NCBI RefSeq assembly: GCF_900107045.1
Contig: NZ_FNON01000001.1
Location: forward strand, 682,001-746,000
Direction: 5' to 3'
Length of the DNA: 64,000 bases
Source of the DNA: Amycolatopsis xylanica
GTDB lineage: Bacteria; Actinomycetota; Actinomycetes; Mycobacteriales; Pseudonocardiaceae
Shown here: piece by piece, positions 16,732-25,298 of the stretch
How the letters are laid out: every line of letters begins with the position of its first letter
Numbering within the stretch: the first letter of the stretch is position 1
Notes under the pieces: model-generated
Told to the model about the DNA's origin: nothing
The model's database searches: none
Seen by the model: the letters and a program-made list of their open reading frames with translations, nothing else
Position numbers and translations under genes: made by a program

Positions 16732-17882
16732 TGGGCGTCACCCTGCACTGGTTCCTGCCCACCTCCGGTGACGGCCGGACGATCGTGGAACGCTTCCACG
16801 CCAACAAGTCGCAGGGCCCGACCGCCCAGCGCGACCCGGACATCGGCTACCTGACCCAGGTCGCGCAGGCCGCCGAGCGCCTCGGCTTCACCGGCGTGCT
16901 CACCCCGACCGGCACCTGGTGCGAGGACGCCTGGCTGACCACGGCCGCGCTCATCGGCGAGACCTCGACCCTGAAGTTCCTGGTCGCCTTCCGGCCGGGC
17001 ATCATCTCGCCGACGCTCGCCGCCCAGATGGCGGGCACGTATCAGCGCATCTCCGGCGGCAGGCTGCTGCTGAACATCGTCACCGGCGGCGACGACATCG
17101 AGCAGCGCCGGTTCGGCGACTGGCACGACCACGACCTCCGCTACGCCCGCACCGACGAGTTCCTCTCGATCGTGCGCGGCGTCTGGTCCGGCAAGCCCTT
17201 CGACTTCCACGGCGATCACCTGCGCGTCGAAGGCGCCACCACCCTGGCGGTCCCGAAACCGTTGCCGGAGATCTACTTCGGCGGCTCGTCCTCGGCCGCG
17301 CTGCCGGTCGCCGCCCGCCACGCCGACGTCTACCTGACCTGGGGCGAGCCACCCGCGGCGGTCGCCGAGAAGATCGCCCGCGTGCGCGCGCTGGCGGGCG
17401 ACCGGCCGGTGCGCTTCGGCGTCCGCCTGCACACGATCTCGCGGGACACGTCGGCCGAGGCGTGGGCCGAAGCGCAAAAGCTGCTCGACGCCCTGAATCC
17501 CGAGCAGGTGAAGCAGGCGCAGCGTCAGCTGGCGGCGAGCGAGTCGGTGGGCCAGCAGCGCATGGTCGCGCTGCACCAGGGGAAATTGGACGCGGGCGTG
17601 CGCGGGCTGGAGATCCACCCCGGTCTCTGGGCGGGCATCGGCCTGGTACGCGGCGGCGCGGGGACCGCGCTGGTCGGCAGCCACGCCGAGGTCGCGGACC
17701 TGATCGAGGAGTACCACTCGCACGGCGTCGACGAGTTCGTCCTGTCCGGGTATCCGCACCTGGAGGAGGCGTACTGGTTCGGCGAAGGCGTCCGCCCGGA
17801 ACTCGCCCGCCGGGGCCTGCTCGACGGTGTGCCCGCCCTGCGCACGCCGACCCACCCGGAGCGCACCATCTCCGCCCTGTAA
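16731..17882 (+). CDS. ssuD: FMNH2-dependent alkanesulfonate monooxygenase
   Basis: 383 aa luciferase-like TIM barrel. WFLPTSGDGRTI at the N-terminus, GTWCEDAWLTTAALIGET, FLVAFRPGIISPTLAAQMAGT and NIVTGGDDIEQRRFGDW are the SsuD blocks. It releases sulfite from alkanesulfonates using reduced flavin. The partner flavin reductase (SsuE) is not in the window. Last gene of the ssuCBAD operon; a 46-nt palindrome follows 5 nt after the stop. Confidence 0.9.
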   Translation: MGVTLHWFLPTSGDGRTIVERFHANKSQGPTAQRDPDIGYLTQVAQAAERLGFTGVLTPTGTWCEDAWLTTAALIGETSTLKFLVAFRPGIISPTLAAQMAGTYQRISGGRLLLNIVTGGDDIEQRRFGDWHDHDLRYARTDEFLSIVRGVWSGKPFDFHGDHLRVEGATTLAVPKPLPEIYFGGSSSAALPVAARHADVYLTWGEPPAAVAEKIARVRALAGDRPVRFGVRLHTISRDTSAEAWAEAQKLLDALNPEQVKQAQRQLAASESVGQQRMVALHQGKLDAGVRGLEIHPGLWAGIGLVRGGAGTALVGSHAEVADLIEEYHSHGVDEFVLSGYPHLEEAYWFGEGVRPELARRGLLDGVPALRTPTHPERTISAL

Positions 17883-17886
17883 GGAC

Positions 17887-17932
17887 TCGTGAGTGTTCCA
17901 GCCGGTTCTAACCGGCCAAAACACTCACGACC
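17887..17932. repeat. 46-nt intergenic palindrome, copy 2
   Basis: CTCGTGAGTGTT ... AACACTCACGAC around GGTTCTAACC. The bases between the outer and inner arms (CCAG against AAAA on the other side) do not pair. It starts 5 nt after the ssuD stop. Confidence 0.85.
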
Positions 17933-17956
17933 TCCGGGCGTGACTGGCCTGCGCGG

Positions 17957-17984
17957 GCGGGATAAAGCCCGCTTTATCCCGCTG
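17957..17984. repeat. GGGATAAAGC palindrome, copy A
   Basis: GCGGGATAAAG then CCCG then CTTTATCCCGC form a stem of 11 paired bases in the convergent gap between ssuD and the TetR gene. The same stem core recurs at 38105-38129 between another convergent gene pair. A terminator role is plausible. Confidence 0.6.
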
Positions 17985-18079
17985 TCGCAGGGGCCTTGGT
18001 GTGTGCGGTTTGGGGCGTTACATACGCCGCTTTCGTGCGACCAAGGCCGACTTCGTCCCGGGGCCTGCTGGCCGTCGGG

Positions 18080-18125
18080 GTCGTGAGTGTTTTTGCCGGT
18101 TAGAACCGGTCGCAACACTCACGAC
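18080..18125. repeat. 46-nt intergenic palindrome, copy 3
   Basis: GTCGTGAGTGTT ... AACACTCACGAC around GGTTAGAACC. The outer 12 bases of each arm pair fully, and the middle four do not. It ends 3 nt before the stop codon of the convergent TetR gene, so copies 2 and 3 close both transcripts from either side. Confidence 0.85.
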
Positions 18126-18128
18126 CGC

Positions 18129-18704
18129 TTAGCGCAGGAGCGTGTCGAACGCGACGGCGAAGAACGCCGCGAAGGACGAGCCGTCCTTCGCCGCGCGTTC
18201 GCCGACGATCGCGCCTTCCCAGGCGTTGACCAGAAACCGGCCCAGCACCTCAGGGTCCTGCGTCGACGTGATCGAGCCGTCCGCCTGCGCCTCCCGGATC
18301 GCCGACACGACCGCCTCCGACCAGCTGTCGAAGGCCGCCACCAGGCCAGCCCTGATCACCGGGCTGTGGTCGGCCGCCTCGTTCGCGAAGTTCCCGAACA
18401 CGCACCCGCGCCGGTAGCCGTGCTTCTCGATGTCGCTCGCCAGGAACTCGAAGTGCGCCCGCAGCCGCGCGAGCGGCTCGGCGGCGTCCCGGTTCACCAG
18501 GTCCGGAACGCGCCGCGTGTCGCCGTAGCGCTCCATCACCACGAGAGCCAGCGCTTCCTTGCTCTCGAAGTGGTTGTAGAACGACCCCTTGGGCACGCCC
18601 GCGCTGTCGGTGATCAGCTTGACGCCGCAGCCGTGGTAGCCGTGCTGATGGAACTGCTCGTACGCGGCGTCCACGATCTGCTCGCGCAGGCTGGCCCTGG
18701 CCAT
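18129..18704 (-). CDS. TetR-family transcriptional regulator
   Basis: 191 aa. The N-terminal helix-turn-helix reads REQIVDAAYEQFHQHGYHG ... VPKGSFYNHFESKEAL, and the rest is an all-helical ligand domain. It lies 34 nt downstream of the Asp-nucleophile hydrolase on the same strand. A 19-nt motif just upstream of its start (18716-18734) matches the dyad upstream of the hydrolase in most positions, which suggests it controls both that gene and itself. Confidence 0.9.
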   Translation of the reverse strand: MARASLREQIVDAAYEQFHQHGYHGCGVKLITDSAGVPKGSFYNHFESKEALALVVMERYGDTRRVPDLVNRDAAEPLARLRAHFEFLASDIEKHGYRRGCVFGNFANEAADHSPVIRAGLVAAFDSWSEAVVSAIREAQADGSITSTQDPEVLGRFLVNAWEGAIVGERAAKDGSSFAAFFAVAFDTLLR

Positions 18705-18715
18705 GGGGATCCCTC

Positions 18716-18734
18716 CAAGATGAGTGGTCGTCTC
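18716..18734. promoter_or_regulatory. Candidate TetR operator upstream of the TetR gene
   Basis: CAAGATGAGTGGTCGTCTC resembles one strand of the 28-nt dyad at 19581-19608 at about 15 of 19 positions. Its position just before the TetR start suits autoregulation. Confidence 0.45.
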
Positions 18735-18738
18735 CAGC

Positions 18739-19554
18739 TTAGTTCGCCCGCCACCAGGTCGTGACGGCTTCGGCGTAGCCCGGCGCGTCCTCTTCCCAGG
18801 TGAAGTGGCCGACGTCGAGCACGGTCAGCCTGCTGCCCGGCAGGTTGTCGTGCAGGTACTCGGCGTTCGCGACCGGCACGACCGGGTCCTTGGCGCCCGC
18901 GATGATCTGGACCGGCGTCGTGATCGACGGCAGCAGCCCGGCCAGCACCGGCAGCTCGGCCGGGTAGGCGCGGACGTACGGCATCTGGTCGGCGAACCGC
19001 TCGCCCCAATACGCCGCCAAATAGTCCTCACGCACGTCTTGGGGCAGGTCGTAACCTTCGATGCTGTTGATCGCCACCGTCACGACGTCCTTGGGGCCCA
19101 TGGCCCGGTACGGCGCCAGGTCCTCGGCGAGCACCCATTCCTCGAGCACGCCGCCGAGCTGCAGCGGGATCACCGCGCCGCCGCTGCCGACGGTCACGCT
19201 GCGGAAGCGGTCCGGGTGGGCGGCCGCGGCGAACAACGCCGCGCTGGTGCCGATGTCCGGGCCGACCACGTGTGGCTTCACCAGGCCGAACTCGTCGGCG
19301 ATCCGGACGATGAACTCGCCCATCGCCCGCGGCGAGAGCAGGTCTTCGCGCAGTTCGGAATGCCCGAAGCCCGGCAGGTCGACGGCGATCAGGTGGGCGT
19401 GGTCCGCCAGCTTCGCCCAGGTCGCGTCGAAGGCGTACAGGCTTTCCGGCCAGGGGCTCAGCAGCAGCGCTTCGACGTCGCGGGGACCGTCGCTTTCCGT
19501 GTAGCGAATGGAAATCCCGTCGATGGTGCGGAACCGGGTCTTGATCTCGCTCAT
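18739..19554 (-). CDS. Alpha/beta hydrolase with Asp nucleophile (epoxide hydrolase/haloalkane dehalogenase type)
   Basis: 271 aa. The nucleophile elbow is VGPDIGTS, so the nucleophile is Asp and not Ser. The acid lies in AGAKDPVVP and the His in VGHFTWEE. The Asp-Asp-His arrangement is that of epoxide hydrolases and haloalkane dehalogenases. DLPGFGHSE and RFRSVTVGSGG are family-like. The ATG at 19554 is preceded by a strong 28-nt dyad, and the TetR gene follows on the same strand. This suggests an inducible detoxification or catabolic enzyme; the substrate is unknown. Confidence 0.8.
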   Translation of the reverse strand: MSEIKTRFRTIDGISIRYTESDGPRDVEALLLSPWPESLYAFDATWAKLADHAHLIAVDLPGFGHSELREDLLSPRAMGEFIVRIADEFGLVKPHVVGPDIGTSAALFAAAAHPDRFRSVTVGSGGAVIPLQLGGVLEEWVLAEDLAPYRAMGPKDVVTVAINSIEGYDLPQDVREDYLAAYWGERFADQMPYVRAYPAELPVLAGLLPSITTPVQIIAGAKDPVVPVANAEYLHDNLPGSRLTVLDVGHFTWEEDAPGYAEAVTTWWRAN

Positions 19555-19580
19555 GTCCTCGTCCTCTCAAGCGGTCGGTC

Positions 19581-19608
19581 ATTTCAATATGACCGGTCGT
19601 CTTGAAAT
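19581..19608. promoter_or_regulatory. 28-nt dyad, candidate TetR operator
   Basis: ATTTCAA (19581-19587) and TTGAAAT (19602-19608) are exact inverted repeats, and GACCGGTC in between shares the same centre of symmetry. This double dyad upstream of the hydrolase is typical of TetR operators. Confidence 0.6.
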
Positions 19609-19635
19609 GGGCAAGCGAAGTGACCCAGGTCACGT

Positions 19636-20217
19636 TCAGTCGTCCCAGTGCGTCGACGCGTAGACCACGATGTTGTCGCGGTACGACCGTTTCGCCGCGT
19701 CGAAGCCGCCGCCGCAGGTGATCAGCCGCAGCGCGCTGCCCGGCGCCGGGCCGTACACGGCCGCGGTCGGGAACGCGTCCTTCGGGTAGCGCTGCACGGT
19801 GTCGACGCGGAACGTGGCGGACCGCCCGTCCGAGCGGCGCACGGTCACCTGGTCGCCGGGTTTCAGGTCGCGCAGCCGGAAGAAGACCGCCGGGCCGGAG
19901 CGCGAGTCGACGTGCCCGGCGAGCACGGCCGGTCCCGGGTCACCCGGCACCGGCGAGCCGGTGTACCAGCCGACGCGCCGGAAATCCGACGGCGGGGTCA
20001 GCTGCCCGGCCTGGTCGAGGCCGAGCGGGACGAGCTGCGACTCCTCCACGCCGATCGCCGGGATGGACAGGCCGACCGGGCGCACGTCACCACGCGGCGG
20101 CACCGGCTCCACGGTCGCGGGAGCCGGTGCCGCCGCGGGCTGGACCTGAGGGGGAGCGGGTGCGGCGCAGCCCGCGGCGAACACCAGGCACAGCAGGAAG
20201 AACTCAGCGCGTCGCAC
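19636..20217 (-). CDS. Class F-like sortase
   Basis: 193 aa. A short signal sequence ending in AAGCAAP, which may be a lipobox, is followed by a proline/alanine-rich linker. The sortase barrel follows: DVRPVGLSIPAIGV, VLAGHVDSRSGPAVFFRL (catalytic His), LRLITCGGGFDAAKRSYRDNIVVYA (catalytic Cys in TCGG, Arg in SYRDN). Class F sortases join secreted proteins to the wall through a C-terminal sorting signal. It overlaps the DUF4397 gene by 14 nt and is the last gene of that operon. No LPxTG-type protein is evident in the window. Confidence 0.85.
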   Translation of the reverse strand: MRRAEFFLLCLVFAAGCAAPAPPQVQPAAAPAPATVEPVPPRGDVRPVGLSIPAIGVEESQLVPLGLDQAGQLTPPSDFRRVGWYTGSPVPGDPGPAVLAGHVDSRSGPAVFFRLRDLKPGDQVTVRRSDGRSATFRVDTVQRYPKDAFPTAAVYGPAPGSALRLITCGGGFDAAKRSYRDNIVVYASTHWDD

Positions 20218-21031
20218 GGCGCCAGGTGAGCCAGCCGAGTCCTAAGAGGACACCCGAGGCCAGCGCGAGCCAGCCTCCGTAGCCACCTGGCGCGGTTCCG
20301 CCGCCACCGGTCTCGATGCCCATCTTGGGCGGGTCGGCCATCGTCGCGCCGTCGGCGAGCGACTCGGTTTTCAAGCCACCGCCCGGATTCTCGGTCACCA
20401 GCACGGTCGTGACCGAGCCGGCACGGACGTCGACGGAGGCTTGCGCCGACGTGCCGCCGCCCGTCAGCTGGAACGGCCACCGGCCTTGCGGGACGTCCGC
20501 GTACGGCGTCGCCAGCCCGTAGGCCGCGTCCTTCGCGACGACCATTCCGTTGGGGCCGTTGACCGTCACCGGCGCGATCGCGGCCGAACCCTGCACGAGC
20601 CGCACGCGGCCGGAGCCCGCTTTCGGCTGGGTGAGGTCGTCGGTGATCAGCTCACCCTTCAACGTCCCGTCGGGGCCGTTGGCGAACACGAAGAGCGAAT
20701 ACGCGGTCTGCGCGCTGATCGACACGGTCGCGGTGAGCGCGGGCGGCGTCGACGCGGCCGCGTCCGCCGGGCGCATCGACAGCGTGTACGCGCCGGGGTT
20801 GAGCGAAGAATAGGGCGTCACCGCGCCGTAGCCCGCCTTGCGGATGACCACCTTTTCCTGGCGGCCGAAGGCGGCGACGTAGATGTCGACCGGCGGCACC
20901 TTCGGGGAGAGGTGGCCGACCCTGATCCAGCCGACCGACGGGCCTGGCCCGGTCGCCGCTTCGGCGACGGACGGGGTGAGGGGTAGCGCGGCGAGCAGCA
21001 GCACCGCCGCCAGTCTTCGGAAGCGCTCCAT
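20204..21031 (-). CDS. Secreted DUF4397-domain protein with C-terminal membrane anchor
   Basis: 275 aa. N-terminal signal peptide (MERFRRLAAVLLLAALPLTPSVAEA), then a DUF4397-type domain (SVGWIRVGHLSPKVPPVDIYVA ... GAYTLSMRPADA). It ends with a Gly-rich linker, one helix (GWLALASGVLLGLGWL) and a basic tail TWRRATR. That tail resembles a sortase substrate, yet no LPxTG pentapeptide precedes it. The gene sits between a multi-helix membrane protein and the sortase, so it is the obvious candidate client. The function of the domain is unknown. Confidence 0.8.
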   Translation of the reverse strand: MERFRRLAAVLLLAALPLTPSVAEAATGPGPSVGWIRVGHLSPKVPPVDIYVAAFGRQEKVVIRKAGYGAVTPYSSLNPGAYTLSMRPADAAASTPPALTATVSISAQTAYSLFVFANGPDGTLKGELITDDLTQPKAGSGRVRLVQGSAAIAPVTVNGPNGMVVAKDAAYGLATPYADVPQGRWPFQLTGGGTSAQASVDVRAGSVTTVLVTENPGGGLKTESLADGATMADPPKMGIETGGGGTAPGGYGGWLALASGVLLGLGWLTWRRATR

Positions 21032-21044
21032 TTCGGACTGCCTT

Positions 21045-22805
21045 TCACGGAGTGTCGAACGGCGCGAGCAGGCCGCCCGGCGGGAACAGGGGGTAAGTCA
21101 CCGTGACCCGGTCGTCCGCGGTGGCGACCGCCGCGGGACGGTAGATGTCACGCTGGCCGCCGAAGAACCGCGCGATCTTGGCGGGATCGTCGCCGGTCAG
21201 CACCGCGCGACGGCGCGGCTGGCCCGCCGCGTCCTCACCGGGGATCTCGGGCAGCGCGACGATCTTGAGCGGATCGAGCGACACGTACGCGGCGATCGTC
21301 GCCAGCAGTCGCGGGTCGGCGTGGCCGCCGCGCAAGGTCTCCGCGTCGGCGAGCAGCTGGATACGCGGCGATGCCGCGAGCATCGCGCCCGCCCGCGCGC
21401 GGGAACCCTGTTCCTTCGGCGCCGGCGTCGCGTCGACGATGCTGACGCGTGAGACCTCGATGTCGCCGAACTTCGCGGCCGGCTTCGCGAACGTGAGCAC
21501 GGTGGCGAGTCCCGGCAGCGCGGGCACCTGGTCACGCAGCGCGGGCGTCGAAAGCACCCAGTCGGCGGTTTCGCAGTCGGCCGCGCAGGCCGACGCCACC
21601 ATCAGTGAACCGGTCGGCCAGCCCGCGGCGGCGAGCTCGGTCCAGCCGGCGTCGTCGGTCAGCACCCGGGCGCCGGAAGCGTTGTCCCGCAACCATTCCC
21701 CGGCTCCGGCCAGCGGAGAGGACGGCTCTCCCACGCGCAGTTTCGCGAACCCGCTCAGCCAGCTCGCGGCGGTCGCCGCGATCACCAGGTACACCGCGAT
21801 CACCCGCGGGATCGAATACCGGCGCCGCCTGCCGGAATGCTTGCGCTGGTGGGGCGTCCTGGCCAGTGCGGCGGCGTGCACGGTGCCCGCGGTCGTGAGC
21901 AGTGCGAAAGGCACAGCCAGCGTCAAGGCGCCGGGACCTTGCCACCAAGCCGCGATCGCGAGCGACAGCACGCCAACGCCGAACGGCCGCCATGCCCGTG
22001 ACCACAGGCTGGCCACGGAGACGAGGAGCGCGATCGTCGCGACGACCGGATCGAGGCCGACCCAAGCGGCGAAACCGGAACCCGGGCCGAGCGACGGCCG
22101 CAGCAGGCCCGCGGCGGGGCCGAAAGCGATGCCGAGCGCGAAGGTGAACGTCACCCCGACCGTCACCGCGCGGTTCGGGTCTCGATGCCTGAGCAGCAGC
22201 CAGCCCGCCGTCGGCAGCATCGCGAACGCGAGCGGTGAAGTCAGCACTGCGGCCAGCAGGAACGCCGCGACCAGCAACTCACCGACGAGTCCGCGCGCGG
22301 AGCAGATCAGCGTCAGCGCGGCGAGAAGCCAGAGCACGGCCAGGTTTTCCGCGAGAGCCAGCCGTTGCACGCCGATCGCCAGCGGGGACATCGCGAGCAC
22401 GACCACCGTGAGCGTCGCGACCCAGCTCGGCAGGCCGAGGCGCTTGGCGAGCAGCCACAGCAGCACCGCCGTGCCGAGCGCCGCGACGACGGCGGCCTCG
22501 CGCACGGCGTTGACGGGGGACTGGCGGTCGAACGCGCGGGTCAGCAGGTCGTACCCGGCGAGCTGCGCCCAGCCGAACGGGCTCGACGTCCCGGTCGGGA
22601 CCCCGGGATAGGACTGCAGATGGCTGAGCGCGAACACCCGCGCGACCGGCTGGGCTTCGAAATCCGGCCGTCCCACCGCGAGATGGACGAGACGGAGCCC
22701 GCCGGTCAGCGCCAGCAGCGCCAACAGGACATCGACGGACTCGAGCCGGCGCCGCCCGAAAGCCCGGTGCGCCGTCGAGGGTTCACTGAGCGCGACCTGA
22801 GTCAT
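21045..22805 (-). CDS. Polytopic membrane protein (GT-C glycosyltransferase-like)
   Basis: About 586 aa. Ten or more hydrophobic helices run from DVLLALLALTGGLRLVHLAV through IPRVIAVYLVIAATAASWLS. A soluble extracytoplasmic C-terminal domain of about 200 residues follows (AGEWLRDNASGARVLTDDAGW ...). This layout is like mannosyl- or arabinosyltransferases of the GT-C type, but I see no clear catalytic motif, so the call is tentative. Starts at ATG 22805, ATG 22829 and GTG 22862 are all open. It heads the operon with the DUF4397 protein and the sortase. Confidence 0.65.
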   Translation of the reverse strand: MTQVALSEPSTAHRAFGRRRLESVDVLLALLALTGGLRLVHLAVGRPDFEAQPVARVFALSHLQSYPGVPTGTSSPFGWAQLAGYDLLTRAFDRQSPVNAVREAAVVAALGTAVLLWLLAKRLGLPSWVATLTVVVLAMSPLAIGVQRLALAENLAVLWLLAALTLICSARGLVGELLVAAFLLAAVLTSPLAFAMLPTAGWLLLRHRDPNRAVTVGVTFTFALGIAFGPAAGLLRPSLGPGSGFAAWVGLDPVVATIALLVSVASLWSRAWRPFGVGVLSLAIAAWWQGPGALTLAVPFALLTTAGTVHAAALARTPHQRKHSGRRRRYSIPRVIAVYLVIAATAASWLSGFAKLRVGEPSSPLAGAGEWLRDNASGARVLTDDAGWTELAAAGWPTGSLMVASACAADCETADWVLSTPALRDQVPALPGLATVLTFAKPAAKFGDIEVSRVSIVDATPAPKEQGSRARAGAMLAASPRIQLLADAETLRGGHADPRLLATIAAYVSLDPLKIVALPEIPGEDAAGQPRRRAVLTGDDPAKIARFFGGQRDIYRPAAVATADDRVTVTYPLFPPGGLLAPFDTP

Positions 22806-22910
22806 CGTCGGCACAGCGTAGTCCGCCATTCGCACGGAAGTAAGCGTCCAGCCGGGCGTCACCGATACGGCCTATCGGCGTTCCGTTATTTTGTTGGGAG
22901 ATAACAAAGA

Positions 22911-23690
22911 TCAGGTCAGCGCGCGCGACAGCGCGAGCGCCGCGGTGCGCACCGCCGGGCCGACGCGCTCGGTGCGCACCCGGTTGACCCAGCCCGAGAT
23001 CGACAGTGCCGCCACGGGTTTCCCATCACCCCCGAGCACCGGGCTCGCCGCGCACACCACGCCGGTCCCGGATTCCTCACGCTCGTAAGCGATTCCCTCG
23101 GCACGGATCTTGGTCAGCTGCCGTTTCAGCAATCCGGGCGCGGTGATGGTCCTGGTGCTCACCCGCGCCAGCCCGCCCGCGATCACACCGTCCACTTCGG
23201 ACTGTTCGGAGAACGCGAGGATGGCCTTCCCGACCGCGGTGGCGTGCGCCGGGAACCTGCCCCCGATCCGCGACGGCAGCCGGGGCGCGTCCGGCCCGCG
23301 CAGGATGTCGAGATAGACGACCTCGGCCCCTTCGAGCACCGCGAGATGGACGGTGTTGCGCGTCGCCTCCCGCAGATCCGCCAGATGCGGCCGCGCGGCG
23401 TCGACCAGCCCCCGCTGCCGGATCGCCAGCTGCCCGATCTCGAACAGCTTGAGCCCCAGCCGCACCGAGGTCCCGTCCCGCTCCAGCAGGCCGTTGCCCA
23501 CCAGATGCCCGATCAGCCGGTGCACACTCGACTTCGCGATCCCCGTCCGCCGCGCCAGCTCGGACACCCCGAGCGGCCCGTCACCCGGCCCGAACGCGGT
23601 CAGCACCGCGGTCAGCCGCAGCGCGGTCACCCCGGCGTCGTTCTCGGCTTCGTTCCGCACAGCGGCACACATGAGGTGAGTGTGCCGCAT
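22911..23690 (-). CDS. IclR-family transcriptional regulator
   Basis: 259 aa from the ATG at 23690, which has GAGG five nt upstream; a later Met at 23672 is possible. The winged helix (ALRLTAVLTAFGPGDGPLGVSELARRTGIAKSSVHRLIGHL in part) and the effector domain (FPAHATAVGKAILAFSEQSEV, GVVCAASPVLGGDGKPVAALSISG) are complete. It follows the TetR gene by 16 nt on the same strand. The target genes are unknown; the MpaB-like gene is a candidate. Confidence 0.85.
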   Translation of the reverse strand: MRHTHLMCAAVRNEAENDAGVTALRLTAVLTAFGPGDGPLGVSELARRTGIAKSSVHRLIGHLVGNGLLERDGTSVRLGLKLFEIGQLAIRQRGLVDAARPHLADLREATRNTVHLAVLEGAEVVYLDILRGPDAPRLPSRIGGRFPAHATAVGKAILAFSEQSEVDGVIAGGLARVSTRTITAPGLLKRQLTKIRAEGIAYEREESGTGVVCAASPVLGGDGKPVAALSISGWVNRVRTERVGPAVRTAALALSRALT

Positions 23691-23706
23691 TCCGGCCTCG
23701 GCCGGG

Positions 23707-24294
23707 TCACGGCTTGTCGGCGTTGAGCACCAATGCGACGCAATGGCGGACCAGCCGGTCACGCGGCACTTCGAGCGTCCCATCGAGATAGGCGATGAAA
23801 AGGTTCGCCAGCGCCCCGACCAATCCGATCGCGGTCATCTGCCGGTCGAGGTCGTCGGCGCCGCTCGACAGCTGCCCCCGCACGAGCGCCGCGAAAGCGG
23901 GCAGCAGCTCGACCCCGCGCCTGCTCAAAGCGGGCTCGGTCATCGGGGCGAGCAAGAGCACCCGCCCCTTGCGCGGGTCGTCGACGATCAGCTCGACGAA
24001 CGCGGTCACCGCGGCGTCGGCGCGGGCGTCCGGGGTGGGGGCGGCTTGGACCGCGTCGACGAGCACTTGGTGCGCCAGCGCTCCGACATGCTCGTAGGTC
24101 GCGACGACCAGTGCTTCGCGGTCGGGGAAGCTTTCGTAGAAGTAGCGCTCGGTGAGTTTCGCGTGGCGGCAGGCCGCGCGGACGCTGAGGGCGGGGCCGT
24201 CCGAGGCGCCGAGTAGGTCGACGGCCGCGTCGAGGAGCTGGGCGCGGCGGGCGGCCTTGCGGTCCTCGAGCTTGGTGCCCGCCCAGGTGCTCAT
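23707..24294 (-). CDS. TetR-family transcriptional regulator
   Basis: 195 aa. Helix-turn-helix KAARRAQLLDAAVDLLGA ... ACRHAKLTERYFYESFPDRE, then a helical ligand domain. It is divergent from the MpaB-like oxygenase gene, with operator-like repeats in the 86-nt gap, so it probably represses that gene and the F420-type oxidoreductase behind it. Confidence 0.9.
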   Translation of the reverse strand: MSTWAGTKLEDRKAARRAQLLDAAVDLLGASDGPALSVRAACRHAKLTERYFYESFPDREALVVATYEHVGALAHQVLVDAVQAAPTPDARADAAVTAFVELIVDDPRKGRVLLLAPMTEPALSRRGVELLPAFAALVRGQLSSGADDLDRQMTAIGLVGALANLFIAYLDGTLEVPRDRLVRHCVALVLNADKP

Positions 24295-24308
24295 TACCTA
24301 CTCCTCAG

Positions 24309-24342
24309 TTGACTACGGTTGTTGTCAATCCTAGTCTGACAA
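24309..24342 (+). promoter_or_regulatory. Promoter with overlapping operator for the MpaB-like gene
   Basis: TTGACT (24309-24314) and TAGTCT (24332-24337) are 17 nt apart and fit a vegetative promoter reading rightward. TTGTCA (24322-24327) and TGACAA (24337-24342) form an inverted repeat over the -10 element, where a TetR repressor could block it. Confidence 0.5.
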
Positions 24343-24380
24343 CGCGCGTGGTCAGTTAACCATCTCGACGAGGAGTGGTC

Positions 24381-25289
24381 ATGCCGGAACCGCTGGGCCC
24401 CGATTCGCTCACCTGGAAGTACTTCGGCGACTGGCGGGGCCTGCTGATCGGGCTCTGGGCCGGGTCGATGCAGAACATGCACCCCGAGCTGGGCGCGGGC
24501 GTCGAGGAGCACTCCCGATTCTTCGAGGAACGCTGGCAGCGGCTGTTCCGCTCGCTATACCCGATCGGGGGAGTGGTCTACGACGGGCCGCGGGCACACG
24601 CGACCGCGCTGGCAGTGCGCGGCTATCACGACATGATCAAAGGCGTTGATAAACACGGGCGCCGCTATCACGCGCTGAACCCGGACACCTTCTACTGGGC
24701 GCACTCGACGTTCTTCATGAGCGTGGTGCTGATGGCCGACCACTTCATGGGCGGACTCGACGAGGCCGGGAAGCGGCGGCTGTTCGACGAGCATGTCCAG
24801 TGGTACCGGATGTACGACATGAGCATGCGGCCGGTGCCGGAGAGCTGGGAGGCGTTCCAGGTCTACTGGAAGCACATGTGCGAGGAAGTGCTCGAGGACA
24901 ACAAAGCCACCCGCGACGTGCTGGACCTGAGCGGGCTGGAGAAGCCGATCCGCTGGCTGCCGGACTTCGTGTGGCGGCCGATGCGGGTGCTCGTCGCGCG
25001 GAACTTCGTCTGGCTGACCGTCGGGCTGTACGACCAGTCGATCCGTGACCTGCTCGGATACCGGTGGACCGCGCGGGACGAGCGCTGGCACCGCAGGGCC
25101 GGGAAGGCGATCGGCTTCGCGTTCAGGTTCGTGCCGTTCGATCGCCGCTACCACCCGAGGGCGCGGGCGGGCTGGCGGCGCGTGCGCGGCGAGATCCCGC
25201 CCGACGCGCCGCTGGTGGAGACGCCGCGGCGCAATCTGCCGCCGATCTCACGGCGCGACAATCCCGCGCACTACTCGCCGAAGGTGTAG
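24381..25289 (+). CDS. Oxygenase MpaB family protein (DUF2236)
   Basis: 302 aa. The ATG at 24381 has GAGGAG 5 nt upstream. The sequence fits the MpaB/DUF2236 group related to rubber oxygenase Lcp: WRGLLIGLWAGSMQNMHPELG, the HDMIKGVDKHGRRYHALNPDTFYWAHSTFF block, and YDMSMRPVPESWEAFQVYW. Characterised relatives bind haem or act as oxygenases; the substrate here is unknown. It is followed after 9 nt by an F420-type oxidoreductase gene, which suggests joint oxidation of a secondary metabolite or lipid. Confidence 0.8.
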   Translation: MPEPLGPDSLTWKYFGDWRGLLIGLWAGSMQNMHPELGAGVEEHSRFFEERWQRLFRSLYPIGGVVYDGPRAHATALAVRGYHDMIKGVDKHGRRYHALNPDTFYWAHSTFFMSVVLMADHFMGGLDEAGKRRLFDEHVQWYRMYDMSMRPVPESWEAFQVYWKHMCEEVLEDNKATRDVLDLSGLEKPIRWLPDFVWRPMRVLVARNFVWLTVGLYDQSIRDLLGYRWTARDERWHRRAGKAIGFAFRFVPFDRRYHPRARAGWRRVRGEIPPDAPLVETPRRNLPPISRRDNPAHYSPKV

Positions 25290-25298
25290 GCATTGACT

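Noticed and set aside
19636..22805. Pilus-assembly locus
   Set aside because: One sortase and one short client-like protein are present, but there are no repeated pilin domains, pilin motif or LPxTG signals.
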